From Loripinus fragilis (taxonomy: Eukaryota > Mollusca > Bivalvia > Lucinida > Lucinidae), in the NCBI GenBank assembly GCA_964019695.1, contig OZ026522.1:74121601-74185600 (forward strand): 64,000 nt of DNA, given 5' to 3'. The notes under the pieces were generated by a model. The model was not told where the DNA came from and ran no database searches. It saw only the letters and a program-made list of their open reading frames with translations. Positions 46,530 to 57,885 of this stretch are shown piece after piece (positions within the stretch are counted from its first letter, which is position 1; each line of letters starts with the position of its first letter). The translations under genes and the position numbers were made by a program.

Positions 46530-47960
46530 CAATGAACGAGTTAATAATTTAATAATACAAGAGCACACATATTTGATTCTATTTATCATATGGCATTAAG
46601 CATGTGAACATTACTTTGAAATCTGTTTTATGGCGTAAAAGTTCAGATCTTGTCATTATGTACGCAAACGTTGTTATGGACGTCATTTCATAACGTTATA
46701 ATTACATCTGTCATAACATTTATTGAGATTCGTTAATCTGATTGGCCAAGAGCGGTCATCTGATCGTATTGACCTGTATGAACTTCCGTTCATATTCATG
46801 AGGGGCAGGGACATTCACAGCAGAACTTCTCTTGTGATACTGTGAAATGCTTCTATGAAGAGAAATGGACAGTCGGCAACTACTTACACTAACACATACA
46901 CGGATAGTTTCAGATTTTCCTGCCGCTCAGCTGTCTAATGCTCGGACCCAGTATAAACGGATTGGTCACTAACGGAAATACAAAGTTATGTTTTCGAGGA
47001 TTTATTTTCGCGCAATTTGAAAGTACTACAGACAATAAAATAGATATTGAACATACACGAGATTATAAGAGGTTACTCCCGGTATGCGAAGCTGAAATAT
47101 TACGAGTTACAGTAAAAATAATTGAAGTTTTCTCATCTTTTTAATGTTGATTTTTGACGATTTTCGGCTAAAAGTGCAAAAAAAAAAACGAATAAAGCTT
47201 AAAAGGGTACCTAGATTTCTTGCTGATGTTCATAAAGACGGATAAACCTTTAATAATAAGTTAATAAGTTTAACAATACAGTCTTAAAGATAGTATATTG
47301 TACCATTGCTTTTTTTGAAGAAAATTCAAAGATATGCAGAGACATAACGGAGATATGAATATTTAATCTTCAACATATGTCAGTTTTGAAAGCTCATCCA
47401 CCGTTGAGCCACGACAACGTATTTCCTATATTTACATTTACCTGTATGTAAGTGACCAGTCCGTGTTTATTGGGTCCGAGTCTAATGCTATCTCGTCGCC
47501 ATCTTGTTTTTTTAGGTCGTGACGTCTACGTACTCGTCATAGTGCACGTCATAGTCTAAATGCGCGAAACGCTATTAACTGGAAACGTAATTTTAAGGAA
47601 AACATAATTTGAAAATATACCTAGGAGAAAGAATAACGAAAGACGTTGTAATTATAAAAATTGAAAGTTATTTTTCTGCATTTCACTGGGGTCTGAAATG
47701 TCTAATTTTAGCATTAAAAACTTTCTCTGCGTTTCACTGAGGTATGAAATGTCGTTTAAATTACGTCTAATTTTAGCATGAAAACCGGAAGTTTTCATGC
47801 TAAAATTAGATGTAATTTAAAGGACATTTCATACCTCAGTGAAACGCAGAAAAATATCTTTCAATTCTTAAACCAAATTCTGTAAACCAGTAGTGGTTTA
47901 CCGATTTAATGCATGGCGTTATTTCCTCCATGACGCGACGTCATATAATAAATCAAATTA
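46530..47960 (+). repeat. E-family repeat split by about 1.15 kb
   Basis: The E middle part at 46540-46720 ('taataatacaagagcacaca', 'gcaaacgttgttatggacgt') and the E end at about 47876-47960 ('ctgtaaaccagtagtggttt', 'cgcgacgtcatataataaa') are in order but separated. The inserted stretch includes the long hairpin at 47661-47876. Confidence 0.45.
47661..47876. repeat. Long hairpin with a duplicated left arm
   Basis: 47727-47785 and 47791-47849 are 59-bp reverse complements with two or three mismatches around a 5-base loop ('cggaa'). Landmarks are 'tgaggtatgaaatgtc' and 'tctaattttagcatgaaaac'. A further, shorter version of the left arm lies just upstream (47661-47721). That upstream copy extends the pairing with 'ttgaaag.tatttttctgc' on the far right. 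Confidence 0.8.
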
Positions 47961-48639
47961 TGACAGGTCTTTTGATTGCTTAAGTGAGCTATGAAATATG
48001 TCATTTTCTCTGAGAACATTGATACCAAATTTAATTCAAATTAGAGACCTTACGAAGTTCGATTCCTGTTATTTGTGTGCGATCAATGCACCAAAACTTG
48101 AATTACTCAGCCATGCTAATTTGCGTTTCAGTTATCGAAGCATATTTTCACTTGAAGGAATAAAATACTGCAAAAGTGCTCTTTGGGGCACATTTTATTG
48201 CAGACATGAATTAACAAATTAACCATGTAACCATAGACCAATTAAGTAAAATGTCAAAGAAAGGGAGAGTAATCATACCATGAGAGACGTCATAAAACAT
48301 AATTCAATTAATTTATATAGATTCACTGTCGTCTAGAATGGGACCCATCAACGGAAACGGGAATATGAAAACCTAAGCTGAATACTGCATACGACCATAT
48401 ACACGGACAAGACAGCACCCATTGTGTAAGCTGGTCATGTATCCAAAGAGCTTTTATTTTAAAGTATCGAATCGCGTAAAAACAACACGAATTTTCAGAA
48501 CAGATCATTTACAAGTTTAAATGGTGTACGCTCGCAGAAAATTACGACTGCACAAGTCTAGCAGAAAATGTGCAACATTATTAAACTTGTGAAAAATTGC
48601 CCAGGTTTCGTAGTTTTTACAAATCCTGTGGTTCTAACA

Positions 48640-48990
48640 TAGATGATCTTACATGCGTGTTCATGTTTTATTGAATGTATTAATCGAGTTGAGGAAAGAA
48701 ATGTGATAAAATGCAAGGCTTGCCGTGCATTTTATCTCTTTTTCACAACGAGTTTAATATATTCAGTAATACAAGAGCACGAATGTTAGATTCTTTTTTA
48801 TCAATTATTCTATTATTATGACACTAAGATTACATTGAAATCTCATTTCTGGCGTAAAAAGTTATAATTTTGTCATTATGTACGCAACGTTGTTATGGAC
48901 GTCATAACGTTTCCCACTAGTTCTTTGTCGAGTTTATTGCATGCCGTTATTTCACTCCCAGACGCAACGCCATGATGATAAAAAATGTGC
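48640..48990 (+). repeat. E-family repeat
   Basis: It matches 28650-28985: 'gatcttacatgcgtgttcat', 'gataaaatgcaaggcttgcc', 'gtgcattttatctcttt', 'gcaacgttgttatggacgtc' and 'ttatttcactcccagacgca'. Confidence 0.65.
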
Positions 48991-49283
48991 AACTGCCACA
49001 ATGCCATGCATTTTAACCACATTACAAGAACACGCGATTCGGTGCTTATCACATATGCGCAAAAACCTTCTTTAATCACCCTTTCCGGTATCCTATGGAG
49101 CTATAGGACTAACCTTTGGTTGTAGCCTTCATCTACGGGCTCGTACATCTATTCATGTATGCGAGCTGCGAAGGCTCTTGCAAGTCTGCGCAAGTACCTA
49201 AAGACTCGCCCGATTGTATGAAGTTGAGCCCGTGCGTCTGAAATATGATAAATAAATAAAATTATCGTAATTCCAAAATGAGG

Positions 49284-49522
49284 CGTGGTATGAGATTTCC
49301 GACAATGTGGTATGTGCGACCAGGAAAGGATCAGATAGATCAGCCTGCGCATACGCGCAGTCTGATCAGAGCCTTTGCTAGTCGCTTGAATATTTTATTA
49401 GTGTCAATCTACTGACTGATCATAATTTGGAGTTTTCTAAGCTTAAAAGGAGGCTGCACAAGCTCGTCTGAGTCTACACATGTCAAATTGCCATATTGTT
49501 GGAAATCTCATGGCACGGGGTC
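49284..49522 (-). repeat. D-family element, complete copy, opposite orientation
   Basis: The ends 'gtatgagatttccgacaatg' and 'attgttggaaatctcatggc' are inverted repeats. The interior has 'cctgcgcatacgcgcagtct' and 'gctcgtctgagtctacacat'. Relative to 11752-11988 the order is reversed. Confidence 0.65.
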
Positions 49523-49779
49523 TGTGCATCATATATTTAACATGGCGACACACATTACCTCTTCTGGGACTGAGCGTTAATACTGTCTAAATGATATTAT
49601 GCATGATGGGTTAACAAAATACCATCCAAAATACCAAAGTACTTAAGCTCGTCGATTTGACATTTGATTGCGCCAAATTAATTGTCGAACTTTGTTTAAA
49701 TCGATCGCAGGGCGCTGGTGATAATTTAATTATAAATGGAATACTGGTTTATATAACTTGGATGTCATGCGACAATCTG

Positions 49780-49938
49780 TATGCCTGTTTTAAACCAAAT
49801 CACCGTCTATGGTTTCTTCTTTAATTGCATGACGGTGGGTCAGGCCTCAGATTCTACGACGGCTCTGGCGTAAAGCTTAAAACGGTGGGTTGTTGCCTGA
49901 TGCTTATCTGTAGCTGGGCCCACCGTTGCTCAACTTGA
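49780..49938 (-). repeat. Inner B domain of the RT element, left of the nested insertions
   Basis: Reverse complement of 6270-6420: 'ttctttaattgcatgacggt', 'gggtcaggcctcagattcta', 'gatgcttatctgtagctggg' and 'accgttgctcaactt'. The other half of this copy resumes at about 63826, so everything from 49939 to 63825 was inserted into it. Confidence 0.7.
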
Positions 49939-50016
49939 TTGTTTGTTTGTTTGTTTGGTTCTTAACGACGCATCAACCCTTGTGGGTCATTAGCGTCAGA
50001 CGGTATTAAACTAAAC
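49939..50016 (-). mobile_element. 3' end of the I-type LINE, left of the LTR element
   Basis: On the minus strand this reads 'ccgtctgacgctaatgaccc', 'acaagggttgatgcgtcgtt' and ends in a short 'aaccaaacaaacaaacaaac' tail. It is the continuation of the LINE at 62290-63825, interrupted by the LTR retrotransposon. Confidence 0.65.
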
Positions 50017-50021
50017 ATGAT
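50017..50021. other. Target-site duplication of the LTR retrotransposon, left
   Basis: The 5-bp 'atgat' immediately precedes the left LTR and is repeated exactly at 62285-62289 after the right LTR. Confidence 0.9.
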
Positions 50022-52538
50022 TGTTACGACATAAAGCTGGTCAGGAAGGAAGAGGGGAAATCTTATTGGAAAATTCCTTTATGCGATGACGATGCTACCA
50101 GGGAAAAATAATGCACACAACTAGCAAAAACTTTTCAGTACTTTATGTGCTAAGAAAACATCAACAACACATTAATATACAATGACACCACCTACGCTGT
50201 TATTTCTGGCTAATTGACCATCCTATACTAGGGCAAGTTGCCGCTCTAAGATCATTTCAATTAGAATCAATCTTAGAGTGTCCTGCTCTAGATGTACGTC
50301 AACTAGTCAGAAATAAGAGACGTAAAGAATATGATTCATATATAACTTAAGTTTTCAGAAAAAAAATTGGGCCCTTTAATACTTCAGTATCGCATTGATG
50401 AGCACTCTTAGTATTACATGCGTCTCGCGAACACTATAACTCTTGGTTATTACACGCGTCTCGCGAACACTATATCTTTTTAGCCGCACGTTGTCTACTT
50501 CAGTCAATCGGCGCTGAGATAATAGGAATGTGATCGATCCTGTGTTTCGGACGTCACCTGATTGGCATAGAATTGCTTACGCGGAACGTTGATAGTCTTT
50601 TTAGTATATAGACGTCAAGTTTATTATAAGTGGCTATTCCTATATAACGGTTCCTGATCGTATCCCCACGTTGGGACGTCAGATTTACTTATAACAATTC
50701 CAGCCAGTTGGCTCCCAACTCGATCTGGTCTAAGTAGCTGGTCGTAAAAGTTGGGGCCCGATTCCACGCTGTTTGTGGCCTGAGGGGACAGCTACTTAGT
50801 GCCCTCAGGTATCAATCTTGTGGCTCACCAACATTCAGCCTCCAACGTAGGAGGAGACACAAATCAGAGACGATTCTGCAAAAAACAATCTACTTTTAGA
50901 ATCTCAGAATCACTTTGTTGCGTCAATAATGGAGTTGTTATTTTGAAGTACACAAAAATTGAAATAATTTCAGTGGTCTTACTTTTTTAAATTACAGCCT
51001 AACCCTATAAGCGCGCGATTAGCCTTCACCCGCGGATGTATGGCTAACGGCTCCCATGCCGTTAGGATGGATCGGCTCTTCTAAATATCCACACTCAAAA
51101 TCATGTAATAGAGAAGTATTTTAGTGACTGGCCTATGTCAGCGTAAACAATACCTCCTATGCCAAACAAAAACCCATACGTTACAAAATTTTCAATACGC
51201 TGTCGTAATGTCATCCTGGTTGAGACGCTATCGCAGCCGAAACATCAAGATCCCGTGGCCCTTTTTCCCTTCCAGGTCACGTTATCTAGATAGTTTCGAG
51301 GTTTACAAATACTGATACCAATTCTCTTAAAATTCCAGGAAAACGTTGAACAGTGTGGTGCCGACGTAACGTTTGGACGTTTACGTCGGACATCACCCTG
51401 CCCACGCACTAATTTCGTACATGTATAACATATCAGTTGTAAACAACTAATTATGACCTCTCGTCAAACACATTTACATATATATTGAGAGATTACATTC
51501 TGCTGTTTTATGCGTGTAAAAACGTACAATATTTTTACATTTATTTTGGTATAACAAACACCTACCTAATCTCTAAACATACATGTCAGCTATCTGCTTA
51601 TTTATGTAAGTGTGTTGTAGTGTATGCACCTAACCCTTATTTTTATATGCGTCAGATATAACTCGAGGTGACACATACAGTTCGCTACAGAAAGTCGACT
51701 ATCACTGGCAGTTAAATCATCTTTCCAACAGCGCCGTATAAATCACAACAACTTAAAAATCTAGCTGTTAAAATTGTTTTTCACCTATCGGTCCCTTGTA
51801 AATCTTTCAGCATACCATTATAGTTTTATGTGCAGACCCGACATGGCCTGTGACTACTTTTGGCCCAAATAACCTGTCGAGTCCATCCAGACAGCTTTTA
51901 CTATAGCCGCAAGAATGGTCCCAGCAGATTTTTAGGCACTACGCATGTGCGTAGCTTCATACGCAAGTGCGTAACAATCGCTATTTTCACCAAAAAACGG
52001 GACGTTATTGATAACACCCGATAGAACTCGTACACGGAATGCTGGCCAATTCAACAGACGACAAAATAGAAAACGAGTGACTTATTATTTCAATACAATG
52101 TGACATGCTAGAGACATCCCGATTCAATGCAATAATACAAATCGCCATAGCCCTGTCATGTACAAGTTCAACACAGTCAAATATATATAACTTCACGTAC
52201 CTTTCTATAATAATGAATAGCGTCTCTATATCGTACCTCTCTATGGTATCTTTAAGATGTTCCCTAACAAGAATGGGAAATTCCATCCTTTATATAGCCA
52301 AAAGTGCACAAGATCTCCAAGATCTTCAAGAAAAGTAACGAAATCATGCAAGCGTTAATAAATAAAGACACAATGAATTCAATCTCAGACAAACCGCCCT
52401 TTTATAGGGACTATTAGTAGAAAAGGTACCGTATCATGGTTCCAATAGGTGACCAGGTGCATACCTAAACCTTTGCGTATTTGTGCGTATACGCAACCAT
52501 CACTGATTCTGTTGTTCCATATATTCTGCATCGTAACA
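50022..52538 (-). repeat. 3' LTR of the retrotransposon (2517 bp)
   Basis: It begins TGTTAC and ends GTAACA. It aligns end to end with 59771-62284 with scattered substitutions and small indels. LTRs of this length are unusually long for gypsy-type elements. A 93-residue minus frame (52005-52286) is present in both LTRs but differs at about 14 residues, so I do not treat it as a gene. Confidence 0.92.
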
Positions 52539-52562
52539 AAGGCCCTTCCTTTGGGGAGAAAA
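52539..52562 (-). other. Polypurine tract next to the 3' LTR
   Basis: On the minus strand, 'aaaggaagggcctt' lies directly before the 3' LTR. A purine run (aaaggaaggg) followed by four bases is a weak but correctly placed candidate for second-strand priming. Confidence 0.5.
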
Positions 52563-52662
52563 AGGAACAACTTTTTCTTACGATGCACGATGTAGAAAAG
52601 AAGGAACAATACAGAATAAATATATAATACAACATATATACACGTGTGACTTAAATGGCGGA

Positions 52663-53550
52663 CTACCTGGAAAGATAGTCTGCCCCCACATCGTCTTGTC
52701 CTCGGATTGCCACAATCCTAAATCTGTATGGTTGGAGCTTTAATGCCCAACGCATAATTCTGGGATTCAATGCCTTAGCAGTCTGCATGAATGATAGGGG
52801 TTTGTGATCACATTCCAGGATAAATTCTTCCCCAAAAAGATATTTCCTGAACTTTCCAATTGCCCAAATAATTGCCATGCATTCCTTCTCAATTACCGAA
52901 TAATTTCTTTCCCGAGGTAACAATTTTTTACTAGCGTAGGCAATTTACCTTCCCCCTCAAATTCTTGCAGCAATACAGCTGTGATTCCTATATCAGACGC
53001 GTCTGACCTAAGTATGAATGGTTTTCCTTCATTAAAGACAGGCAATCTCAGAATGGGGGAGGATGTAAGACGACTTTTCAACGTTTGACAAAGCCCTTTT
53101 TTGATGACTTAGCCAGTCCTTAATTTGGTTTGGGCGATCTTTCTTCGTTAGATCGGTTAAATGTGCTGCAATCTCAGAGAAATCGGGGATGAATTTCCGA
53201 TAGAACCCAGCTAAACCCAAAAAACCTCGGACTTGTTTCTTAGTAACGGGCCTTTGTGCATCTTTAACAGCTTTATCTTGTCATCTTTGGGCCTTAATGT
53301 TTGGTCTTGAATATTGTGGCCTAGGCATTCAATTTTACTGTACCCTATTTTACACTTAGAGGGTTTTGCGGTAAGTTTAGCAGCCCGCAATCTATCCAAG
53401 GTGGCTTGTATGGATTTTAAATGTTTTTTTCCAAGTTTCCATGAAAATCCACATGTCATCCACGAAACTATTGACATTTCTCAGATCTTGCAATACTATG
53501 CGTATGAGACGGCAAAAACAGGTCCCAGCATTAACTAAACCGAAAGGCAT
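52663..53550 (-). pseudogene. pol: Retrotransposon RT (second half) and RNase H
   Basis: This is the C-terminal part of pol. In order on the minus strand: 'MPFGLVNAGT', the RT catalytic box 'NVNSFVDDMWIF' (FVDD at 53455-53466), 'LTAKPSKCKIGYSKIECLGH', 'FLGLAGFYRKFIPDFSEIAA' type connection sequence, and RNase H with 'FILRSDASDIGITAVLLQE', 'NYSVIEKECMAIIWAIGKF' and 'FILECDHKPLSFM', ending 'GADYLSR'. The RNase H acidic residues D, E and D are visible. At least four frameshifts split it into short frames. Nothing coding follows before the 3' LTR at 52538, so no integrase lies downstream of RNase H. Confidence 0.85.
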
Positions 53551-53580
53551 GGTTTAAACTGGAATAACCCCTTAGGTGTT

Positions 53581-54276
53581 TCAAAGGCTGTATGGCCTTG
53601 ACCTTTTGCTGAGGCCTAATTGCCAATAACCTTTACATAAATCCATTTGCCAATAGAACCTATGCCCTGACATTCTATTAATAACTTCCTGCATATTTGG
53701 CATAGGTTCCGCATCAAATTCCGTAACCTTATTAAGCTTGCGGAAGTCAATACAGAATCTAACCGACCCATCTTTTTTTGGAACTAACACGATGGGTGAA
53801 GAGTAAGGAGAGATCGAAGGTTCGATCACGCCTAGCCTGATCATCTTATCAATTTCAGATTCCATTATCTCTCTGGTTTTATATGGTATAGGGTAACCTT
53901 TAGACCTAACAGGTTCTGCAGTTGATAATTTGATATCATGCTCAAATAATTCGGTCTTGCCTGGTATACTGGTCAGTACATCTGGGTATTTGGCCAGTAA
54001 TTCTTTGACCTCTTTTCTCTGTTCGTCTGTAAGTTCGTTCGAGATACTAACATCTCGATATGTCTCAATTTCCATATTAGAAGGAAATGTACAGTCCTCA
54101 AGTGAATACTCATCACTTGCGTCGTCGTCCTCTTCCCTTAACGGAATACTCGCTTCGGGGGATAACAAGCAGTGAGATGCTTCAGTTTTCCGTTCAACAT
54201 AGAGCCTCAAAATATTCGCATGATATGTATGGATGTAACCGTTTACGTTTACACGGTAGTCAACACGGTTCAACAC
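53581..54276 (-). pseudogene. pol: Retrotransposon integrase C-terminus joined to RT (first half)
   Basis: A continuous 231-residue frame. Residues 1-30 ('LNRVDYRVNVNGYIHTYHAN', 'ILRLYVER') resemble the GPF/Y module that ends gypsy-type integrases. An acidic linker follows (about 30-85). The RT starts with 'LTDEQRKEVKELLAKYPDVL', then 'TREIMESEIDKMIRLGVIEP', 'SPYSSPIVLVPKKDGSVRFC' and 'IDFRKLNKVTEF', and 'FYWQMDLCKGYWQL' with the first catalytic aspartate (MDL). Because integrase end and RT start share one open frame, the INT-RT order is physical and not an assembly inference. A frameshift after 'SKRSRPYS' ends the frame; RT continues below 53550. Confidence 0.9.
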
Positions 54277-55388
54277 TTCTACTATCTCGAACAGTCCCCG
54301 CCATTGTAATTATATCTTATTGCTATCGGTGGGGAGTAATAATAGAACTTTATCTCCCACTTTGAAAGAACGAGGTTTCGCTCGTCAATCCTATTACGCC
54401 TTTTGTTTCCCTTGCACTTTTTGTAAATTTTGCATTGCCAACTCACAAGTATGCTCGAGACGTTTTCTTAAATTTATCACGTAATCATAGGTTGAGCGAA
54501 CCTCTTCATCTTCCACTTTATCTGTCCATAATTCTCTTAAAATAGCCACCGGACCACGTACATTTCGTCCATACAATAATACAAACGGCGAAAATCCTAA
54601 AGACTCTTGAGGTACTTCCCTAACTGCAAATAAGAGTGCAGGAAGATACCTATCCCAATCCTATGGGCGTTCAGCGCACATTCTTCGCAACATTTGTTTA
54701 AGCGTCGCATGTGATTGCTCTACTAAACCATTACATTGAGCATGAAATGCTGACGTAGTCAGCTGCTGTAATGACAGCAATCTTGCTACTTCCTTCATAA
54801 TCTCAGACGTGAATTGTGACCCACAGTCCATTAACATTTCATCGGGAACGCCAACCCTACTAAACATTTCGACTAACACTTCTTCTACACGCTCGGTCTT
54901 GATACTAGGTAATGCGATGGCCTCAGGATAACACCTCGCGTAATCCATCATTGTTAAAATGTATCTTGATCTGTTGTTCGAGCGGGGCTCAATTGGTCCT
55001 ACAATGTCTACTGCTACATGCTTAAAAGGAGTATCAATTAATGGTAGCCGACCTAAAGGCACCTTTGCTACCCTGCCTTTTTGAACGGTCCTTTGACATA
55101 TGTCGCAGGATTTGCAGAAACGAGTCACGTCACCGCAAACGCCTGGCCAGAGAAATTTTGCCATTTCCCGATCAATCGTCTTTCGAATGCCTAAATGGTC
55201 TGCCATGAGCAATTAATGGGCCAAAGTCATAACCCTATCGGTCAGACTCGAAGGTACAACCAGCTGCGAAGTAGTTTTACCGCGCAAAGGAAACTGCGGA
55301 TAGATTAAACCTTTCTTCATTATGAATTTTGTTTCTCCTCGGTGTATGCCCCGACTCACGGTCACGTTGCCTAACTCTACTCGCTTTC
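54277..55388 (-). pseudogene. pol: Retrotransposon integrase
   Basis: In order on the minus strand: a pre-integrase segment ('VTVSRGIHRGETKFIMKKGL'), a zinc-binding HHCC region ('LAH', an in-frame TAA, 'MADHLGIRKT', 'CKSCDICQ'), and the catalytic core with 'VAVDIVGPI' (first D), 'MLMDCGSQFTS' (second D) and 'NGLVEQSHATLKQM' (E). Then come 'SLGFSPFVLLYGRNVRGPVA', an alpha-helical stretch ('INLRKRLEHTCELAMQNLQK'), and the start of the GPF/Y module ('LQWRGLFEIVEV'). The D, D and E residues are all kept. Stops at about 55209, 54660 and 54320 and a frameshift near 54400 break it. The upstream end is cut by the LINE at 55388. Confidence 0.88.
55376..55388. other. Target-site duplication of the truncated LINE, left copy
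   Basis: The 13-bp 'tctactcgctttc' is repeated exactly at 57116-57128, directly after the poly-A tail. Confidence 0.9.
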
Positions 55389-56288
55389 TACTCAAGTCCG
55401 ATTTTCCATAACAATAACATCACAATTGGCAGCAAACCAATATACATTAAAGACTGGGATCAGAAAGGAGTTAAAAATATTAATGATCTAGTTAATGATA
55501 ACGGTGAATATTTCTCGCAAGATGAATTTGAGCACGCTTTTAATATAAAAACTAATTTTGTTCAATACCTAGGCCTAAAGCGGGCAATAGTGTCTTATGC
55601 AAGGACACACAGTATATTAACCTTTTCTAAAAAACTACATATGCCATTACTGCCTGCAAATACACACATCCTAATTAAATCTAAGAAGGGAGGGAAAGAT
55701 TTCTACACAATCCTAAATCAAAATTTAGATAAACCTACATCCCAGCATAAATGGAACAATGTTTACAATATTGAAGAAGAATCTTGGAAAGCAATCTATT
55801 CTTGTCCTTTTAAACTTTCTTTAGGAACAAAAATGCAATGGTTTCAAACAAGAATAAATCATAGAATTCTACCAACAAAAAAGTACTTGTATAATATGAA
55901 GTATGTACCAAGTCCCAGGTGTAGCTTTTGTCAAGAAGAAGAAACAATAAATCATATGCTCTGGCAATGCCAGGAAACTCAAAATCGACATAGAGAGTTC
56001 AAAATATGGCTAAATAATAACAATATCAATCTGATATTTCTTGAAGAACTATTTATATTTAATATAGGGAGTATATACTCATCAGCTGATTTGCATATTT
56101 TTATTATTGTTAAGTATTATATATTTGCTGCAAAACGTCTCAACCACCCCCTATCCATAGTAGCACTGCAAAAGAAACTAAAACACTCTTTCATTCTAAT
56201 GCAACATACAGCTTCAAGAAAAGGCTATTTAGAAACATTTGAACATACATGGAACAAATACAAAGACCTGATAGATACAATACATTGA
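55389..56288 (+). CDS. LINE ORF2 C-terminal fragment
   Basis: An open frame of about 299 LINE-derived codons; the annotated frame starts at 55329 only because host-element sequence upstream happens to stay open. It begins 'IKDWDQKGVKNINDLVNDNG', which resembles the region after the RT thumb in Tx1/L1-type ORF2. It continues with 'YNIEEESWKAIYSCPFKLSL', 'GTKMQWFQTRINHRILPTKK' and a zinc-finger-like 'CSFCQEEETINHMLWQCQE' (C-x2-C, H, C), the typical C-terminal domain of such ORF2 proteins. The endonuclease and RT are missing because of 5' truncation. No internal stop is present, which also suggests a recent insertion. It is not a functional gene by itself. Confidence 0.85.
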   Translation, partial: YSSPIFHNNNITIGSKPIYIKDWDQKGVKNINDLVNDNGEYFSQDEFEHAFNIKTNFVQYLGLKRAIVSYARTHSILTFSKKLHMPLLPANTHILIKSKKGGKDFYTILNQNLDKPTSQHKWNNVYNIEEESWKAIYSCPFKLSLGTKMQWFQTRINHRILPTKKYLYNMKYVPSPRCSFCQEEETINHMLWQCQETQNRHREFKIWLNNNNINLIFLEELFIFNIGSIYSSADLHIFIIVKYYIFAAKRLNHPLSIVALQKKLKHSFILMQHTASRKGYLETFEHTWNKYKDLIDTIH

Positions 56289-57115
56289 GCATATAAATAT
56301 AACCCTTGACTAAAGCAGATCTTCATTGAAACAAAATAAAATCTATTATATAAAAGAAAAGCCAAAGTGCTGCCATGCTGTGAGAGCAATAGGTTGTCTG
56401 AGATCCACTTTTCTTTTCCTTGTATTCTTTTTTTCTTTTTAAATGTATCTTTTTTCGCTTTACACACCTGTCATCTTATACAAGGCACTAGTGGTATTTA
56501 CCCTAAATATTCAGACAAAACAATTAAAACTATTTACCCTTAAAACTGCTGCCTCTGAAAATATCGACTCTTTAAAATCAGGTAACGGGGCAATTGAAAA
56601 GTGACAGCAAATTGAGATGCAATACAGACCCTGAACCCTGTATTGAAATTTGAGCAATTAGGTCTGCATGCTTGACTCAAATCATGTGTCTGGATGTAGA
56701 GGGTAGATACAATATTTCTTTGGTTGTATCTTATATATGATGTTTCTTCTGGAACACAAGCAGGAGGGTGCCAATTAACATCAGGCAAATACACACATAA
56801 GTCTGAAGTATCTTGCTGAATTCAATGTGGTAATTTTAAAGCTTTTTCAAATCATTACAAGGATTCACTATCAAACTGGCACAAAATCTATCAGAAAACT
56901 AAAATACAATAAAAGGGCACCTTCGTGGTTGTGTACAGCTGTTTCGTTATTGCTTTAAAAATGCATGATAGATGAACGAAAGATGTGAGCAAGGAACCAT
57001 CAGAATACCATATTTGTAGTTCGTAAGGCATGCAGGGGGATGGCCCTCCCCGACCCCCTGTATGTCAGATGACGGGGAGAATAAAGTGATAAAAGGTAAA
57101 AAAAAAAAAAAAAAA
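55389..57115 (+). mobile_element. 5'-truncated L1/Tx1-type LINE inside the LTR element
   Basis: A 1.73-kb insertion with the features of target-primed reverse transcription: 5' truncation, open ORF2 3' end, about 0.8 kb of 3' untranslated sequence, AATAAA at 57080-57085, a run of about 18 A to 57115, and a perfect 13-bp target duplication. It lies opposite in direction to the LTR element and separates protease from integrase. The poly-A and duplication are still perfect, so the insertion is comparatively young. Confidence 0.9.
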
Positions 57116-57128
57116 TCTACTCGCTTTC
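57116..57128. other. Target-site duplication of the truncated LINE, right copy
   Basis: The 13-bp 'tctactcgctttc' after the poly-A tail; identical to 55376-55388. LTR-element sequence resumes at 57129. Confidence 0.9.
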
Positions 57129-57207
57129 GTATATTCGAGAGCTTTGGATCTGAAACCTGATCCGACTCGATCGCCTACCTATCACTACTGATAATCTGAT
57201 CTGGGAC

Positions 57208-57885
57208 TTAAAGTTTTTTATATATACGCTCATCTTTTTTCGCTTGTGACCTAGTGACTACGCTTACCGCAAAATGTGACATATCTGGCAATTTCGATCC
57301 GTCGATATTACCTATAACTAGATCATACAAAGTATCCTCCATGCATAAGGCTTCTGTGGTGCCATTAAAAAATGGACACTCCACGCTAATACGCGCCACT
57401 GGGTATTTCAGTTTGGACTCATTAATAAGAATTACATCTAACTCTTTCCCTAACATTTGCTCATTGGATACTAAGTCCCTTCTAACTACTACACCGGTAC
57501 AACCCGTATCTCTTAAAACTCTGACCTCCTTCCCATTTACGGTACCTACCGCCGTCGGATATCTAGATTTTAAAAAATAGCAAGTACCCTTGCTATCCTT
57601 ATCGGGATTCTCTCTATAATTATCAATTGGGTCGTGCATTTTAGCATGATACACGCTATGCACTCCCTTATCTGCAATTTGTTCTCCCTTTACTCTACAA
57701 AAGTTGACCTGATGGTCGACTTTATCATTATTATAGTTCCTATTGGAATTCCTACCGGGAGCTGACTGATTCTGACGGTAATTATTACGTCCTCGATTCC
57801 AATTGCGACCCCTATTTTGCCATTTTCCCCCTTGATTCGGAGAATTAAATTCAGCACTTGATGCTATTTCCGTACCAGCCGACAC
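57208..57885 (-). pseudogene. pro: Retrotransposon gag tail and aspartic protease
   Basis: A 225-residue open frame. Residues 1-50 are rich in N, R, G and Q ('GGKWQNRGRNWNRGRNNYRQ'), as expected after a nucleocapsid zinc knuckle. The aspartic protease starts about residue 105: 'YPTAVGTVNGKEVRVLRDTG' with the catalytic DTG (here DTGC), 'VVVRRDLVSNEQM', then 'LYDLVIGNIDG', which matches the second conserved protease block. It ends 'SVVTRSQAKKDE' and a stop at 57208. The knuckle lies just upstream in the same frame. About 80 bp separates this end from the LINE. Confidence 0.85.

Noticed and set aside
50799..50990. 63-residue plus frame present in both LTRs (also 60544-60735)
   Set aside because: It is antisense to the element, short and without recognisable similarity. 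It is kept only because the LTRs are copies of each other.
52005..52286. 93-residue minus frame present in both LTRs (also 61752-62033)
   Set aside because: About 14 residues differ between the two copies, and nearly every nucleotide difference changes the residue, so there is no sign of purifying selection.
52663..55388. The integrase-first order explained as two different retrotransposons joined by chance
   Set aside because: The integrase C-terminal module and RT start lie in one open frame, both lie between matching LTRs with a perfect target duplication, and no gypsy-type integrase follows RNase H.
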